Source: Methanosarcina sp. UBA402
GTDB lineage: Archaea; Halobacteriota; Methanosarcinia; Methanosarcinales; Methanosarcinaceae
Length of the DNA: 7,806 nucleotides
Assembly: GCA_002509325.1 (NCBI GenBank)
Contig: DADO01000210.1
Span: 1 to 7,806 of the forward strand
Direction of reading: 5' to 3'
Numbering within the stretch: position 1 is the first letter of the stretch; every line of letters starts with the position of its first letter. The notes beneath the pieces are model-generated. The model was given only the letters and a program-made list of their open reading frames with translations. It searched no databases and was not told the DNA's origin. Position numbers and translations under genes: made by a program. Shown in pieces: positions 6,638 to 7,806 of the stretch.

Positions 6638-6915
6638 AATGTTCAAAGTGGAATTTGATGTCTAAATCAGGCATTCTTTCTTAATAATAGGGACTCAATT
6701 CCAAAATCTAGTGATAAAAGTAAGTGTAACATCACTACACAAAATTATAATTCTATAATTATGTAATTATATTACGGCAAAAACAATGGTAACTATAAAC
6801 TTTACTCTTAATAACTTTTCGGAGCTCCCTGCTCTTTTAGATCGGAGGATCTCAAATTAGAATTTTAGTTTAAAAGCTCACCTTTTTTTCACTATCTGCG
6901 GACGTATCTATTTTC
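6638..6915. other. AT-rich intergenic stretch without a gene
   Basis: No open frame has recognisable protein content. AT-only inverted repeats such as ATAATTA-TG-TAATTAT (6755-6770) and the short palindromes GGAGCTCC (6821-6828) and AGATC-GGAG-GATCT (6839-6852) are present, but nothing ties them to a function. The right edge should contain the 3' end of the neighbouring insertion-sequence remnant, yet no matching terminal repeat is visible. Confidence 0.45.
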
Positions 6916-7435
6916 TTAGGTTGGATTGATTAACACCAGTAGTTGATATGCTATGAAACTCAATAGAGAGTAGAGTTTTCTACTCTCATTTCTCTCTCTT
7001 CTGATATCGAATTTTACTGTACCCTTAATATGTCCATGTATCTTTTCACATTCTTTTCACATTCAGCTCTCTTTTTATACTGGTCGTCAAAAGCCTTATC
7101 TCTGATATTCTGGTTTCTCAGGTACATTCCGGCCTGTTCTTTCCTATACTTCACAAAATGATGAAGGGTTCCACCTGAAGGAAGTTTAATCTGGCCGTTT
7201 TCATCAAAAAAAGAGCGTAGAATAGCCTCTTCCTCTGTTAAGAAATAGTTTTATCATATGAAAGATTCCTGAAACATTTCAATACAAACAGTTTTATCAT
7301 AGAAGAAATACTGTACTTAAAGTGCCAACTTTTGTTGGTATAAAGAGTACGTTCGACGTGCTTTGCAATATCTTCAATGCAGAGGAAGTACAGGAATTGG
7401 GCTCTGTAGAAGTCCTCTGAAATAATGAATTTCAA
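6916..7435 (-). pseudogene. IS4-like transposase remnant, internally deleted and frameshifted
   Basis: Three successive minus-strand frames make up one broken transposase. The first (from a possible TTG at 7433-7435) reads SEDFYRAQFLYFLCIEDIAK and ends at a TAA at 7238-7240. One lost base there shifts to LTEEEAILRSFFDENGQIKL, then GGTLHHFVKYR and KEQAGMYLRNQNIRD. A tandem 11-bp duplication (7043-7064) then shifts to IHGHIKGTVKFDIRRERNES and KLYSLLSFIAYQLLVL, stopping at 6916-6918. With the duplication removed, YKKRAECEKIHGHIK appears, exactly the Y-x2-R-x3-E-x6-K signature of IS4-type transposases, with the catalytic Glu inside. Only about 170 codons remain, and the central part with the two catalytic Asp residues is missing, probably deleted between HHFVKYR and KEQAG. 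The whole is dead as a transposase. The exact IS name is not known to me. Confidence 0.8.
7043..7064. repeat. 11-bp tandem duplication that breaks the transposase frame
   Basis: TTTTCACATTC stands twice head to tail (7043-7053 and 7054-7064). On the minus strand it duplicates GAATGTGAAAA, turning ..ECEK-IHGHIK.. into ..ECEK-NVKRYMD.. followed by a stop at 7014-7016. Taking one copy away restores the frame perfectly. Confidence 0.85.
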
Positions 7436-7504
7436 TAAATTTAAACTGAGAAGCCAGACCTGGATATACTTATCTTTTTTCAGCCTCTTTCATTTAGTGT
7501 AGAT

Positions 7505-7521
7505 AGGTTTTCTACAGAGCC
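7505..7521 (-). repeat. Likely outer terminal inverted repeat of the IS4-like remnant
   Basis: On the minus strand the sequence reads GGCTCTGTAGAAAACCT, starting about 85 bases before the transposase start, where the left end of an insertion sequence is expected. A 15-of-17 inverted match lies at 7400-7416, within the first transposase codons. No copy was found beyond the 3' end of the remnant, so that end is lost or degenerate. Confidence 0.55.
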
Positions 7522-7649
7522 GAAAAAAGTGTGAAATATAAGACGACTCCCTCATAAGAATGTGGAATAACCAGGAAAAAGTGGACGTTAACAGAATTAT
7601 TGAATTACAGACCTTTAAAAACATCAACCGAATTATGAAGGAGCACCTA
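7522..7649. other. Spacer between the two transposase remnants
   Basis: A 41-codon plus-strand frame starts at 7560 (MWNNQEKVDVNR..., stop 7683-7685). It has no ribosome site, resembles nothing I know, and runs into the transposase fragment on the other strand. A minus-strand frame through the terminal repeat (ending ..RLCRKPIYTK) is also open by chance. I see no supportable gene. Confidence 0.4.
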
Positions 7650-7796
7650 TCCTTTATCCATCACATAAAATTCCGATTTTCTTGACTTATTTGATTGTCT
7701 TATCAGAGCTTTTGCATGCTTGACATCATGATCGGTTTTTTGACTAATTTTCCATCCTAATATTACTTTTTGGCATGAAAGGGCTTTCAAGTACTT
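7650..7796 (-). pseudogene. Fragment of a second DDE transposase
   Basis: A 49-codon minus-strand stretch reads KYLKALSCQKVILGWKISQK, then TDHDVKHAKALIRQSNK and ending KSEFYVMDKG. It is bounded by an in-frame TGA (7797-7799) and a TAG (7647-7649). The text resembles the middle of IS4/IS5-type DDE transposases of methanogens, where the final MDKG would normally continue into YDS and hold the second catalytic Asp. There is no start codon, no ribosome site and no continuation after MDKG, so it is a decayed fragment. It is unrelated to the neighbouring IS4-like remnant. The rest of the element may lie beyond the window. The family call is from memory of similar proteins and is moderately sure. 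Confidence 0.6.
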
Positions 7797-7806
7797 TCAT
7801 TTATTT

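Noticed and set aside
6966..6987. Perfect 9-bp hairpin GAGAGTAGA/TCTACTCTC that looks like a terminator
   Set aside because: It falls inside the codons for ESRKLYSLL of the transposase remnant, so coding sequence explains it.
7247..7301. Direct repeat AGTTTTATCATA (7247-7258 and 7290-7301)
   Set aside because: Both copies code for similar residues (MIKL and YDKT contexts) in the transposase remnant, so it is best seen as coincidence in coding sequence.
7560..7685. 41-codon plus-strand frame MWNNQEKVDV...
   Set aside because: It has no ribosome site or known relatives, and it overlaps the transposase fragment on the other strand.

Overview
The window looks like chromosomal DNA of a methanogenic archaeon close to Methanosarcina. 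The two subunits of topoisomerase VI (an archaeal-type enzyme), an archaeal replication factor C large subunit with a long charged tail, the codon usage, and the AT-rich intergenic DNA full of small repeats and broken insertion sequences all fit that genus. The genus call rests on recognising the proteins by eye, not on a database search.

Layout. Positions 1-1020 carry no convincing protein gene. They hold a 117-bp MITE-like inverted-repeat element (21-137), two related stem-loop units that look like twin small-RNA genes (about 421-500 and 676-770), and a wobble-paired hairpin repeat (878-940). Three intact genes follow, all on the minus strand: rfcL (1024-2865), top6A (3545-4654) and top6B (4656-6521). 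The 679-bp gap between rfcL and top6A holds four sets of short repeats, two of them identical 35-bp hairpin units just past the top6A stop. From 6522 to the end there is a probable promoter and operator-like palindrome for top6BA, then AT-rich DNA, then the remains of two different DDE transposases: an IS4-like copy with an internal deletion and two frame breaks (6916-7435, with an outer terminal repeat ending at 7521), and a second fragment (7650-7796) running towards the window edge.

How the genes work together. top6B and top6A are separated by one base and form an operon for the A2B2 type IIB topoisomerase, which relaxes and decatenates DNA ahead of and behind replication forks. RfcL is the large subunit of the clamp loader that places PCNA on DNA, and it ends in a PCNA-binding peptide. 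All three proteins serve DNA replication, but rfcL is unlikely to be cotranscribed with top6BA, because the gap is long and hairpin-rich.

The most interesting unexplained structure is the pair of stem-loop units at 421-491 and 676-750. Both start with the same 18 bases, both close with a perfect stem, both expose a C-rich loop with regularly spaced CCC(C)AA blocks, and both have the same TATTTATA box 30-31 bases upstream. They read like paralogous small RNAs with several anti-Shine-Dalgarno-like sites.
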